64,000 nucleotides of DNA from positions 1 through 64,000 of the forward strand of contig DKUO01000021.1 in the NCBI GenBank assembly GCA_002490705.1, read 5' to 3'. Shown here piece by piece: positions 17,664 through 25,976 of the stretch. A program made the translations under genes and the position numbers. The notes beneath the pieces are model-generated. The model searched no databases, was not told where the DNA came from, and saw only the letters and a program-made list of their open reading frames with translations. This DNA comes from Lachnospiraceae bacterium UBA7202 (GTDB lineage: Bacteria > Bacillota > Clostridia > Lachnospirales > Lachnospiraceae). The first letter of the stretch is position 1. The number at the start of each line of letters is the position of its first letter.

Positions 17664-18437
17664 TCAAGCCTCCGCCCTGCGTCCCACCATCGCCGTATTC
17701 TTTCTCTTTTTCTGTAGATTCCTGACAAAAAAAGAAATGGTGAAATTAATCGCAAAATAAATCAGACAGGCAAAACCGAAAAGCACAAACACATCCGACA
17801 CATTGACCGTCCCCAGCCCGTTATATTTCTGCGCCGAGCTCAAAATCTTTTTTACCCGCGCCATCAGTTCAATCGTCGCCACATTCGCCAGATAAGACGA
17901 ATCTTTGATCGTGGTTATCACCTGACTTAAAAGCGTGGGCACGATATTCCTGTAGGCCTGGGGCAGCACAATATACACCATGATCTGCACCGTACTGAAT
18001 CCCTGTGAATGGCCCGCCTCAAACTGTCCCTCCGCAACGGAATTCAGCCCGCCTCTGACGATCTCCGCAATCACGGAGGACGTAAACAGGATAAGCGCCA
18101 CTGCCGTTTTAAACAGAAGTTTCACCTCCGCCGAAGAAAGCCCCCACATCTTACGCCCCAGAAATTCCGGACAGGGGCAGAACACCAGACAGACAAAAAT
18201 CCATAACAGAAGCGGTGTATTCCGAAATATTTCTATGTACGCCACCGCCAGCCATTTTAAAATCCGGGTTTTTTTACTGTTACAATAGTTTCTAAGGAGC
18301 GCCAGCACCGATCCGAAAAGCAGACCGACAGTCACGGCCACCAGTGAAATAATAACCGTAAAGGCCACGCCCTTTAAGAGATAGAGCAAAACCGCGCCGT
18401 TTGTTATGATAGCCAGACTCCCTTTGATTGTCTCCAT
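17664..18437 (-). CDS. Polar amino-acid ABC transporter permease (second permease)
   Basis: A 257-residue permease of the HisM/GlnP family, with about five to six membrane segments. The typical EAA loop reads VAEGQFEAGHSQGFSTVQIM, and the family start is EIFRNTPLLLW. Three bases separate it from the first permease, so the pair form a heterodimeric channel. Transport specificity cannot be read from the permease. Confidence 0.92.
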   Translation of the reverse strand: METIKGSLAIITNGAVLLYLLKGVAFTVIISLVAVTVGLLFGSVLALLRNYCNSKKTRILKWLAVAYIEIFRNTPLLLWIFVCLVFCPCPEFLGRKMWGLSSAEVKLLFKTAVALILFTSSVIAEIVRGGLNSVAEGQFEAGHSQGFSTVQIMVYIVLPQAYRNIVPTLLSQVITTIKDSSYLANVATIELMARVKKILSSAQKYNGLGTVNVSDVFVLFGFACLIYFAINFTISFFVRNLQKKRKNTAMVGRRAEA

Positions 18438-18440
18438 GGA

Positions 18441-19166
18441 TCACGCCACCCTTTCTGATCTCTTCCGATCCGATCTGCCGCTTCGGTCTTCCCGCTTTTT
18501 CAAAGAAATCTCCCACATGCTCGCCAGGGAAGAAAGCGGGCAGCAAACTACAAAAAACAGCAGACCGCTCATAAAATACGCAGGCGCATATGCCCCGCCG
18601 GTGTTCTCCCCCGTCACAAAGCTGTAGGTTATAGATATCAGATCTGCCCCTCCCACAATATACAGGCAGGAAGTATTTTTAAAGATATTTACCACCTGAT
18701 TCACCATAGGCGGTAAAATCACCTTGATACTCTGCGGAAGAATAATATAATACATTCTCCCCAGATAACCGAATCCCTGCGAAAAAGCCGCCTCAAACTG
18801 CCCTTTGGGAACCGCCTCAATACCGGCCCTCACCACCTCCGCCACATAGGCGCCATGATAAATGCCCAGAGCCAGCACACCGGTCGCTAAAATCCCCATC
18901 CCATGCCCTGAAAAGGCCAGCGCATAATAAAGGAAACACATTTGTAAAAGCAGCGGCGTATTCTGTATCAGTTCTACATAAACTCTTGCGATTGCCGAAA
19001 GCACTTTTTTCCCGCTGGTGGCAAACAGTCCCAAAATAATCCCAATGCACAGAGAGAGAAGCAGCCCGAATCCCGCAGAAATTACGGTATTTTTAAGCCC
19101 CATCAAAAAGGTGTCCCTGTAAATCCACACTTTATTCCATGCATCTGCTGAAAATAATCCGGCCAT
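18441..19166 (-). CDS. Polar amino-acid ABC transporter permease (first permease)
   Basis: A 241-residue permease of the same family. Markers are YVELIQNTPLLLQMCFLYY, the EAA loop VPKGQFEAAFSQGFGYLGRM and PQSIKVILPPMVNQVVNIFK. The C-terminus is long, arginine/lysine rich and cytoplasmic. It lies 33 bases after the binding-protein gene and immediately before its partner permease. Confidence 0.93.
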   Translation of the reverse strand: MAGLFSADAWNKVWIYRDTFLMGLKNTVISAGFGLLLSLCIGIILGLFATSGKKVLSAIARVYVELIQNTPLLLQMCFLYYALAFSGHGMGILATGVLALGIYHGAYVAEVVRAGIEAVPKGQFEAAFSQGFGYLGRMYYIILPQSIKVILPPMVNQVVNIFKNTSCLYIVGGADLISITYSFVTGENTGGAYAPAYFMSGLLFFVVCCPLSSLASMWEISLKKREDRSGRSDRKRSERVA

Positions 19167-19199
19167 GACATTCCCTCTCCATTCATTCTTCTCACGCTG

Positions 19200-20141
19200 T
19201 TATTCAATTCCGTTCTCTGCAATCAAGCCGTCGATTGTACCGTCAGACAACCATCCTTTTACCAATTCATCCACATACGCGCTGAGACCGGAACCCTTCT
19301 TTGTAGCCACGCCGTACTCCTGAGGCGCAAACTTCTCATCTATATAAGTACGATCATCTGTGTGATAAACCGCCAGAATCGATTTGTCCACACAGAAAGC
19401 GTCTACCTCTCCCGCGCTCAGAGCAGTGGAGATCGTAGGATAGTCGTCGTACTGTGCGAAGCTGATTCCGTCTGTCCATGTCACCGGATCAAAGGTCTCC
19501 GCATCGAAGCCGTCACCGCTTATTACGCCATTCTCAATCATGGCCGCCACAAGGCTTCTCGCTGAGGTAGAGCCGGAGGACACGCCCACTTTCTTATCCG
19601 TCAGATCAGCAAGTCCTGTAATACCTGAATCCTTCTGCACCAAGACCGTCACATAATCCGTGTAATACGGCGTGGAGAAATCCCAGCTCTCCTTCCGCTC
19701 GTCCGTGATCGTGAAAGTGGCAAGCACACAGTCAATGTCGCCGGAATCCAGAAGCTCCGTTCTCGTCGCGGCCGTCACCGTCGTAAACTCCACATCTACG
19801 CCCAGGCTCTCCGCGATCTTCTCCGCCAGAGAAATCTCCATGCCGGAATACTCCCCTGTCAGCTCATCCTGAAAACCAAAACCAATTACCGCGTTTTTTA
19901 CGCCTACCCGGAGCACGCCCCTGTCAATGATCTCCTGCACATCTGCCGCCGCAACATCCTTTGCCGGCTCTTCCCCGGTCTCTTCCACCGCTTCCGGCTC
20001 TGCTGCTTCCGCACTCTCCACAGCCGACGACGGTTCCGCCGCCTGTGCTGTCGCCTGTGTCTCTCCCGAGCCGCATCCCGTAAGCATCGCCATCACCATA
20101 ACTGCACTTGTTACCATAGCTGCCAAACTTTTCTTTTTCAT
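19200..20141 (-). CDS. Amino-acid ABC transporter substrate-binding lipoprotein
   Basis: A 313-residue lipoprotein. Its signal peptide ends at LTGC, followed by an Ala/Glu-rich linker to about residue 65 and a type-II periplasmic binding fold beginning IIDRGVLRVGVKNAVIGFGF. Further family markers are GEYSGMEISLAEKIAESLG, WDFSTPYYTDYVTVLV and GVSSGSTSARSL. These resemble glutamate, aspartate or glutamine binding proteins, but the ligand is not certain. It lies between the ATPase and permease genes of the same importer. Confidence 0.92.
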   Translation of the reverse strand: MKKKSLAAMVTSAVMVMAMLTGCGSGETQATAQAAEPSSAVESAEAAEPEAVEETGEEPAKDVAAADVQEIIDRGVLRVGVKNAVIGFGFQDELTGEYSGMEISLAEKIAESLGVDVEFTTVTAATRTELLDSGDIDCVLATFTITDERKESWDFSTPYYTDYVTVLVQKDSGITGLADLTDKKVGVSSGSTSARSLVAAMIENGVISGDGFDAETFDPVTWTDGISFAQYDDYPTISTALSAGEVDAFCVDKSILAVYHTDDRTYIDEKFAPQEYGVATKKGSGLSAYVDELVKGWLSDGTIDGLIAENGIE

Positions 20142-20178
20142 AATTTCCTCCTCTTTTCCTCTATTGTGAAAAACATCC

Positions 20179-20904
20179 TTATTTTCGGATGATTTTTCCC
20201 AAAAATGTTTTCAGTCTCTCGTTTTGCGGATTCTCAAAAAACACATCCGGCGTCCCTTCCTCCAAAATCTGCCCGTCCGCCATAAAGACCACCCGGTCAG
20301 CCACCTGCCTCGCGAATCCCATCTCATGGGTTACCACCACCATTGTAATATTTTCCTTTGCCAGCTTGATCATCACATCCAACACCTCCTGAATGGTTTC
20401 CGGGTCAAGGGCCGATGTGGGTTCGTCAAACAGGATAATTTTGGACTGCATACAGAGGGCTCTCGCGATCGCGATTCTTTGCTGCTGGCCGCCGGAAAGT
20501 GTCGTCGGATAAACATGCGCCTTCTCTCTAAGCCCCACCACATCCAAATAGTGATACGCCAATTCCTCCGCTTCCCCTCTGCTCTTATGATGCAGCTTCA
20601 TGGGCGCCAGCACCAAATTTTTCAGAACCGTCATATGCGGATACAAATTAAACTGCTGGAATACCATAGACGTTGTTCTGCGGACAAGCTGTGTTTTATT
20701 CTTGTGAGTCAATTCTTCCCCATCTATGTACACATGTCCGCCGTTTGGTTCCTCCAAAAAGTTCATACACCGCACCGTGGTGGACTTGCCGGAACCGGAA
20801 GGACCGATAATCACAAGTTTTTCCCCTTCCTTTACCTCCAGATTCACATCCTTCAGCACATGCAGATCTCCGAAATATTTGTTGACATTTTCTAATTTGA
20901 TCAT
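20179..20904 (-). CDS. glnQ: Polar amino-acid ABC transporter ATPase
   Basis: A 241-residue ATPase that powers the importer. It has Walker A GPSGSGKST, the Q-loop in VFQQFNLYPHMT, signature LSGGQQQRIAIARAL, Walker B IILFDEPTSALDPE and the switch VVTHEMGF. The ATG at 20904 is chosen because GGAGGCCAGA lies just before it and includes the upstream candidate ATG. It is the first gene of the ten-gene operon, preceded by a ~140-base leader. The symbol denotes the family; the transported amino acid is not proven. Confidence 0.93.
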   Translation of the reverse strand: MIKLENVNKYFGDLHVLKDVNLEVKEGEKLVIIGPSGSGKSTTVRCMNFLEEPNGGHVYIDGEELTHKNKTQLVRRTTSMVFQQFNLYPHMTVLKNLVLAPMKLHHKSRGEAEELAYHYLDVVGLREKAHVYPTTLSGGQQQRIAIARALCMQSKIILFDEPTSALDPETIQEVLDVMIKLAKENITMVVVTHEMGFARQVADRVVFMADGQILEEGTPDVFFENPQNERLKTFLGKIIRK

Positions 20905-20920
20905 TCTGGCCTCCATAACA

Positions 20921-21010
20921 AAAAGCGCCCTCCTGTTCCACGGAAAGACGCCCTTGTCTCAATGAAAAAGCGTTCCCCCCCCCCTGTCATCTGAGAGAAA
21001 CGCCTTCGTT
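20921..21010 (-). promoter_or_regulatory. Structured leader with a 10-base homopolymer before the importer operon
   Basis: The leader RNA can pair GGCGTT with AACGC across a ~26-base loop containing ten consecutive G (plus-strand C at 20975-20984), followed by TTTTT. A second GC-rich element and another T-run follow before the glnQ ribosome site. It could be an attenuator. No known riboswitch class was recognised. Confidence 0.4.
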
Positions 21011-21021
21011 TCTTATGTTTG

Positions 21022-21033
21022 TATACATGTATA
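21022..21033. promoter_or_regulatory. Candidate operator palindrome
   Basis: TATACATGTATA is a perfect 12-base palindrome located about 10-20 bases downstream of the predicted transcription start of the importer operon. Partial repeats (GTATAC, TGTAT) lie between it and the -10 box. A repressor site is plausible. Confidence 0.4.
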
Positions 21034-21051
21034 ATGTCTTGTATGTATCCA

Positions 21052-21080
21052 AGTATACTGTCATATTTGTCAAAAGTCAA
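21052..21080 (-). promoter_or_regulatory. Promoter of the ten-gene importer/ATP-grasp operon
   Basis: Minus-strand TTGACT (-35, 21075-21080) and TATACT (-10, 21052-21057) with exactly 17 bases between. It is the only good sigma-70-type promoter seen ahead of glnQ. Confidence 0.75.
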
Positions 21081-21138
21081 GACCTAAATTTAGTAAAAAT
21101 AAATAATATTTGTTTTTCTTTAAAAATTGCGCAAAGAA

Positions 21139-21158
21139 AAGGACGCTCCCGCGTCCTT
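21139..21158 (-). terminator. spoVG terminator
   Basis: An 8-bp stem (AAGGACGC/GCGTCCTT) with a 4-base loop, followed on the minus strand by TTCTTT, 20 bases past the spoVG stop. Confidence 0.75.
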
Positions 21159-21177
21159 CTCTCACTTTCATCCTATG

Positions 21178-21450
21178 CTACTCAGTGTTTGGCTCTAAAA
21201 GCGCGTTCTCATAGCTTTCCAGGATTATCCTCTGAATCCTGTCCCGAGTCTCCGAATTGATCGGATGCGCGATATCGCGATACTCACCGTCCGACGCTTT
21301 CTTACTCGGCATAGCTATGAACAGACCTTTTTCGCCTTCAATTACTTTAATGTCATGAACTACGAATTCATCGTCAATCGTGATCGAGACGATTGCCTTC
21401 ATCTTGCTGTCTTGAGTCATTTTACGCACGCGGACATCAGTAATTCTCAT
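21178..21450 (-). CDS. spoVG: Septation/sporulation regulator SpoVG
   Basis: A 90-residue SpoVG, a small nucleic-acid-binding regulator involved in septation and sporulation. The conserved MRITDVRVRK start, MKAIVSITIDDEFVVHDIKV and MPSKKASDGEYRDIAHPIN are all present. The ATG at 21450 follows GGAGGCTGAGCTTC. It is transcribed alone between the glg genes and the importer operon. Its presence supports a spore-forming Firmicute. Confidence 0.96.
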   Translation of the reverse strand: MRITDVRVRKMTQDSKMKAIVSITIDDEFVVHDIKVIEGEKGLFIAMPSKKASDGEYRDIAHPINSETRDRIQRIILESYENALLEPNTE

Positions 21451-21663
21451 GAAGCTCAGCCTCCTTATCATATGATACCGGTATGGAATCTACCGGGTTC
21501 CACAAGCTTTCTACACAAGTCATACCCATCAAGCCACGTAGCTTGTAATAAACAATTCGTTAGTTATGCCCCCTAATACAGACAACTTAAACCTTCTTGG
21601 CAATCACCCCTCGTCTCTTTTTAACACATATCCCGCATATCATAACACAAACTGGCCATTTGG

Positions 21664-22782
21664 TCAAAGGGAATATCTGTCGTTATGTTCTACTACAATT
21701 TCTATTCCATCTTCACCCTTGTGATAAGAGTTTGCACGAATCGTGCCCCTGCTCTCCACAATGCAATTCTCTATGTGTGTATTATCTCCTATATACACAT
21801 CATTCAGAATGATGGAATTCTTGATGTAACAGTTGCTTCCGATGTATGTCTCCTTAAAAATCACGGAGTCTTCCACCGTACCATTGACAATACAGCCGCT
21901 GGATATCAAACTGTTTTTGATCTTTGCACCTACATTATACTTTGCCGGAGGCAGATCGTCCACTTTAGAATAAACATCAGGATACTGTTTGAAAAAGTAA
22001 TTTCTGATCTCCGGTTTGAGGAAATCCATATTTGTCCTGAAATAATCTTCTACGGTAGCGATATTGCTCCAATACTCCTTTAATTTATATCCGTAAATTC
22101 TTTTCTGGTTCTTATAGCGGATCAGGACATCCTTAACGAAATCGTAGCGGTCTTCCTCGCTGCACTTTTCAATCATCTCGATCAGCAGACGCCTTCTGAC
22201 CACATAGATACCACAGGATATCGTGTTGAATTTAGCAACCACCGGCTTCTCTTCGAACTCTTCAATCCGGCTGTCCTCATTCATTTTAAGGATACCATAG
22301 CGCTCCACATTGGCACTGGGCTCCATATCCTTGCAGACTATGGTAATATCCGCCTTCTTTTCAATGTGATATTCCAAAACCTTATTGTAATCCATTTTAT
22401 AGACACAGTCGCCTGAAACAATCACCACATAAGGCTCATGGCTGTTCTTTAAGAAAGACAGATTCTGCGCAATCGCATCCGCCGTGCCGCGATACCAAGC
22501 GTTGCTTTCCGCTGTCACCGCAGGAGTCTGCACAAACAGACCGCCCTGCTTCCGTCCGAAATCCCACCACTTTGAAGAACTCAAATGTTCATTCAGGCTG
22601 CCCGCATTATACTGGGTGAGCACAGCCACTTTATTGATATGGGAATTGGACATATTACTAAGCGCAAAGTCGATACTCCTGTAGCTTCCCGCAATAGGCA
22701 TCGCGCAGACCGCACGCTTCTGGGTCAACTGCTTAATCCTGTGATTATTACCACCTGCTAAGATTATTCCGATTGCTCTCAC
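21664..22782 (-). CDS. glgD: ADP-glucose pyrophosphorylase, GlgD subunit
   Basis: A 372-residue nucleotidyltransferase-like protein. The N-terminal loop GGNNHRIKQLTQKRAV is diverged from the GGxGxRL of catalytic GlgC, as is usual for the GlgD partner. Also seen are IAGSYRSIDFALSNM, VSGDCVYKMDYNKVLEYH and a C-terminal left-handed beta-helix of hexapeptide repeats (SLISSGCIVNGTVEDSVIF). GlgD modulates or boosts GlgC in Firmicutes. It is coupled to glgC by an ATGA overlap. Confidence 0.93.
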   Translation of the reverse strand: MRAIGIILAGGNNHRIKQLTQKRAVCAMPIAGSYRSIDFALSNMSNSHINKVAVLTQYNAGSLNEHLSSSKWWDFGRKQGGLFVQTPAVTAESNAWYRGTADAIAQNLSFLKNSHEPYVVIVSGDCVYKMDYNKVLEYHIEKKADITIVCKDMEPSANVERYGILKMNEDSRIEEFEEKPVVAKFNTISCGIYVVRRRLLIEMIEKCSEEDRYDFVKDVLIRYKNQKRIYGYKLKEYWSNIATVEDYFRTNMDFLKPEIRNYFFKQYPDVYSKVDDLPPAKYNVGAKIKNSLISSGCIVNGTVEDSVIFKETYIGSNCYIKNSIILNDVYIGDNTHIENCIVESRGTIRANSYHKGEDGIEIVVEHNDRYSL

Positions 22783-24053
22783 AATTTATCACCTGCCTTA
22801 ATTAAAGTTTTGCCGCTGGGAAGATTTCCGTCCACGTAATCGTCCGGCGTGGTCACTCCAAAGACCACAGAATTCTTCCCTACCGTGACCCCCTTGGGAA
22901 TCACACTTCTCTCACCCACCGTCACAAGGTCATGATCGTAGATGCCGGGATCTGTCTCGTTGGGAACGGCCTCGCCGATGCCCAGTTTGACATTATCCTC
23001 AATCTCCACATTTTCTGCGACAACCGCTTTATAAAGCTCACAGTTCTCCCCGATCTGTGTCTGATTCATAATAATGGAATCCCGAACCACCGTACCGCTT
23101 CCGATGGTAACGCCGCATCCGATTACAGAGTTGTAAACCTGTCCGCTGATTTCACAGCCCTCTCCGATGATGCTCTTCTCTACCACGCTGTCAGGCGACA
23201 GATACTGCGGCGGAAGAATTTCGCTCTTCGTATAGATCTTCCAATACTCTTCATAGAGGTTAAATTCGGGCACAATGTCGATCAGCTCCATGTTTGCTTC
23301 CCAGAAAGAATGAAGCGTTCCCACGTCCTTCCAATACCCGTTAAACTCGTATGCATAGAGAGGCGCTCCCTTTTGGTGGCAGTAGGGAATCAGGTGTTTG
23401 CCGAAGTCCAGTCCCGGTTGCTCCGAATTCGCGAGAAGGGCTTCCTTCAACGTCTTCCAGTTGAAAATATAGATACCCATCGATGCCAGATTGCTGCGAG
23501 GATTCGCCGGTTTTTCCTCAAAATCCGTGATCCTGCGGTTTTCGTCGGTAATCATAATGCCGAAACGCTTCGCCTCTTCCATGGGCACAGGCATAACCGC
23601 GATGGTCACCTCAGCCCCATTCTGCTTATGGAAATCAAGCATTACCTCATAATCCATCTTATAAATATGATCCCCGGAAAGAATCAACACATAATCGGGA
23701 TCATAGGTCTCCATGTAGGCGATATTCTGATATATTGCATTCGCTGTGCCGGTATACCATTCACTGTTTGAGCTCTTCTCATAGGGCGGCAGAACCGTGA
23801 CGCCGCCGATATTCCTGTCGAGATCCCAGGGAATACCGATACCGATATGTGTATTTAGCCGAAGCGGTTGGTACTGTGTCAGCACACCCACCGTATCGAC
23901 ACCGGAATTGATACAATTGCTCAGAGGAAAGTCTATGATCCTGTACTTACTTCCAAAGGACACCGCAGGCTTGGCCACCTTTGATGTAAGTACTCCCAGT
24001 CGACTTCCCTGACCGCCTGCCAAAAGCATGGCAATCATCTCTTTCTTTACCAT
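22779..24053 (-). CDS. glgC: Glucose-1-phosphate adenylyltransferase
   Basis: A 424-residue catalytic subunit that makes ADP-glucose from glucose-1-phosphate and ATP, the committed step in glycogen synthesis. Seen are the nucleotide loop GGQGSRLGVLTSKVAKPAV, GSKYRIIDFPLSNC, the catalytic LSGDHIYKMDYEVMLDFH, FEEKP and a C-terminal beta-helix (KSIIGEGCEISGQVYNSVIG). It precedes glgD; together they would form a heterotetramer. Other glycogen genes are not in the window. Confidence 0.96.
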   Translation of the reverse strand: MVKKEMIAMLLAGGQGSRLGVLTSKVAKPAVSFGSKYRIIDFPLSNCINSGVDTVGVLTQYQPLRLNTHIGIGIPWDLDRNIGGVTVLPPYEKSSNSEWYTGTANAIYQNIAYMETYDPDYVLILSGDHIYKMDYEVMLDFHKQNGAEVTIAVMPVPMEEAKRFGIMITDENRRITDFEEKPANPRSNLASMGIYIFNWKTLKEALLANSEQPGLDFGKHLIPYCHQKGAPLYAYEFNGYWKDVGTLHSFWEANMELIDIVPEFNLYEEYWKIYTKSEILPPQYLSPDSVVEKSIIGEGCEISGQVYNSVIGCGVTIGSGTVVRDSIIMNQTQIGENCELYKAVVAENVEIEDNVKLGIGEAVPNETDPGIYDHDLVTVGERSVIPKGVTVGKNSVVFGVTTPDDYVDGNLPSGKTLIKAGDKL

Positions 24054-24277
24054 TTTATCACCTCTTATTTTCTTATATATTTATTTCTCATTCTTCAAAA
24101 TACATATCCGTGATTAAAGTATACCACAAGTTGTGTAAAAACTGAATATATTTTACAGGAATTTTGAGTCTTTGGTCCTTTTGATATATTAATAATATAC
24201 AATATTTTTATGTTTTTTTCAATCTCTTTGTTAATTTTTACATACCTATCTGATTTCCCACAATTCATAACTTTATA

Positions 24278-24306
24278 TTGGTTTTTTTTCGGGAAATGAG
24301 TATAAT
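24278..24306 (+). promoter_or_regulatory. Candidate murC promoter
   Basis: TATAAT at 24301-24306, with TTGGTT 17 bases upstream. The -10 is perfect and the -35 weak. The start codon is ~30 bases downstream. Confidence 0.5.
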
Positions 24307-24336
24307 ACTAGTAAAAACTGTAAAAGGGAGACACCC

Positions 24337-25716
24337 ATGTACCAGATTGATTTTCACAATCCAATCAAAATATACTTTATCGGCATCGGCGGCATCAGTA
24401 TGAGCGGTCTCGCAGAAATTCTCCTGACGGAAGGATTTCAAATATCCGGTTCTGACCGTGCTCCTTCCGACCTGACCCACATGCTGGAAGATCGCGGCGT
24501 CAAAGTATTCTACGGCCAGCGGGAAGAAAATCTCACCGCCGACATTGATCTCGTAGTCTACACCGCCGCCATAAAAAGCGACAACCCGGAGCTTCTTGCC
24601 GCAAAAAAGCTTGGCATTCCCACCCTGACGCGGGCCGAGCTTTTGGGACAGATGATGAAAAATTATAAAACACCTGTAGCCATAAGCGGCACCCACGGAA
24701 AAACAACGACCACCTCCATGATTTCTCAGATTCTTTTAAATGCAGACGCAGATCCTACCCTGTCCATCGGCGGTATCTACAAACCCATTGGCGGCAACAT
24801 CCGAGTGGGCGCGTCCGATATTTTTGTCACGGAGGCCTGTGAATACACCAACAGCTTTTTACACTTTTTCCCGAAAATCGGCATTATCCTTAATATAGAA
24901 GAGGATCACCTCGATTTCTTTAAAGATCTTTCGGATATCCGGCATTCCTTCCGCCTTTTTGCGGAACTTCTGCCAGCTGACGGTGCCCTCATCATAAACG
25001 GCGACATCGACCATTCGGAAGAGATCACAGACGGCCTTCCCTGTCGTGTTATCACCTACGGACTTTCTGGCCGCTGTGATTACAGCGCATCGCAGATTAC
25101 TTACGACGAATCCGGCTTCCCTTCTTTTCTCCTGACTGGGAAAGACGGCCGGAGCCGGGAATTTTCCCTCCATGTACACGGAGACCACAATATTCTGAAT
25201 GCCCTTGCCGCTATTGCTCTTGCCGATTTTCTGCACATTCCCGACGAGACAATCGCCGCGGGACTTCTGGCTTTCGGCGGTACTGACAGGCGCTTTGAAT
25301 ATAAGGGACAGCGAAACGGCGTCAACATCATCGACGATTACGCGCACCATCCGACAGAAATCCGCGCTACACTGAACGCCGCCGCACAGTATCCCCACAA
25401 GCGCCTCTGGTGTGTCTTTCAACCGCACACCTACACAAGAACCAAGGCATTTTTGGAAGAATTTGCGAAAGCCCTCTCCCTCGCGGACGAGATTGTCCTG
25501 GCAGATATCTATGCCGCCAGAGAGAAGGATACGCTGGGCATAAGTTCCCAAACCCTACAGGAAAAAATCCGCTCCCTCGGACACTCCTGCCACTACTTTC
25601 CCTCCTTTGAGGCAATCGAAAATTTCCTCTTAAAAAATTGCACAAAGGATGATCTGTTGATAACTATGGGCGCGGGCGACGTCGTAAAAATCGGAGAAAA
25701 CCTGTTACAAAAATAA
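24337..25716 (+). CDS. murC: UDP-N-acetylmuramate--L-alanine ligase
   Basis: A 459-residue Mur ligase that adds the first amino acid of the peptidoglycan stem peptide. It has the Rossmann-type KIYFIGIGGISMSGLAE start, the ATP loop GTHGKTTTT (118-126), EACEYTNSFLHF, the INIEEDHLDFF-like metal/substrate segment, HNILNALAAIALADF and DDYAHHPTEIRATL. An AAAGGGAGACACCC site precedes the ATG. It stands alone with its own promoter rather than in a division cluster. Confidence 0.96.
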   Translation: MYQIDFHNPIKIYFIGIGGISMSGLAEILLTEGFQISGSDRAPSDLTHMLEDRGVKVFYGQREENLTADIDLVVYTAAIKSDNPELLAAKKLGIPTLTRAELLGQMMKNYKTPVAISGTHGKTTTTSMISQILLNADADPTLSIGGIYKPIGGNIRVGASDIFVTEACEYTNSFLHFFPKIGIILNIEEDHLDFFKDLSDIRHSFRLFAELLPADGALIINGDIDHSEEITDGLPCRVITYGLSGRCDYSASQITYDESGFPSFLLTGKDGRSREFSLHVHGDHNILNALAAIALADFLHIPDETIAAGLLAFGGTDRRFEYKGQRNGVNIIDDYAHHPTEIRATLNAAAQYPHKRLWCVFQPHTYTRTKAFLEEFAKALSLADEIVLADIYAAREKDTLGISSQTLQEKIRSLGHSCHYFPSFEAIENFLLKNCTKDDLLITMGAGDVVKIGENLLQK

Positions 25717-25724
25717 TTATTCAC

Positions 25725-25833
25725 AATATCCACAGAAAAGAACCCTATGCGGTGAATTATTTTCTGTGGATATTTTGTGGAAAACCCGATACCCTTTTCT
25801 CCGTTTCTTTTTATCCCGTCCACAATATCCACA
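25725..25833. promoter_or_regulatory. Cluster of DnaA-box-like 9-mers upstream of dnaD
   Basis: ATATCCACA occurs three times (25726-25734; 25765-25773 inverted; 25825-25833), and TTTTCCACA once inverted (25776-25784). Each differs from TTATCCACA by one base. The first two lie in a perfect 15-base inverted repeat (25725-25739 and 25760-25774) that could also act as a murC terminator. Confidence 0.5.
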
Positions 25834-25976
25834 AGCAGGACCGCATTCAAAATTAATATACGCTTATTCGTTTCTGACAGTTTGCCCATTTCCTTTCCCC
25901 GGAACAAATGCTATACTCAGAAAACAGGCGAACGGATTCGCTTGTTATGATTATTTTTTTCTGGGGTAGGAGTGTT

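Noticed and set aside
20921..21010. A known riboswitch or T-box before glnQ
   Set aside because: I looked for the T-box, lysine, glycine and glutamine-type conserved cores and found none, so only an unnamed structured leader is reported.
24265..24696. A minus-strand frame over the murC start
   Set aside because: Antisense to conserved MurC residues and lies across the murC promoter.
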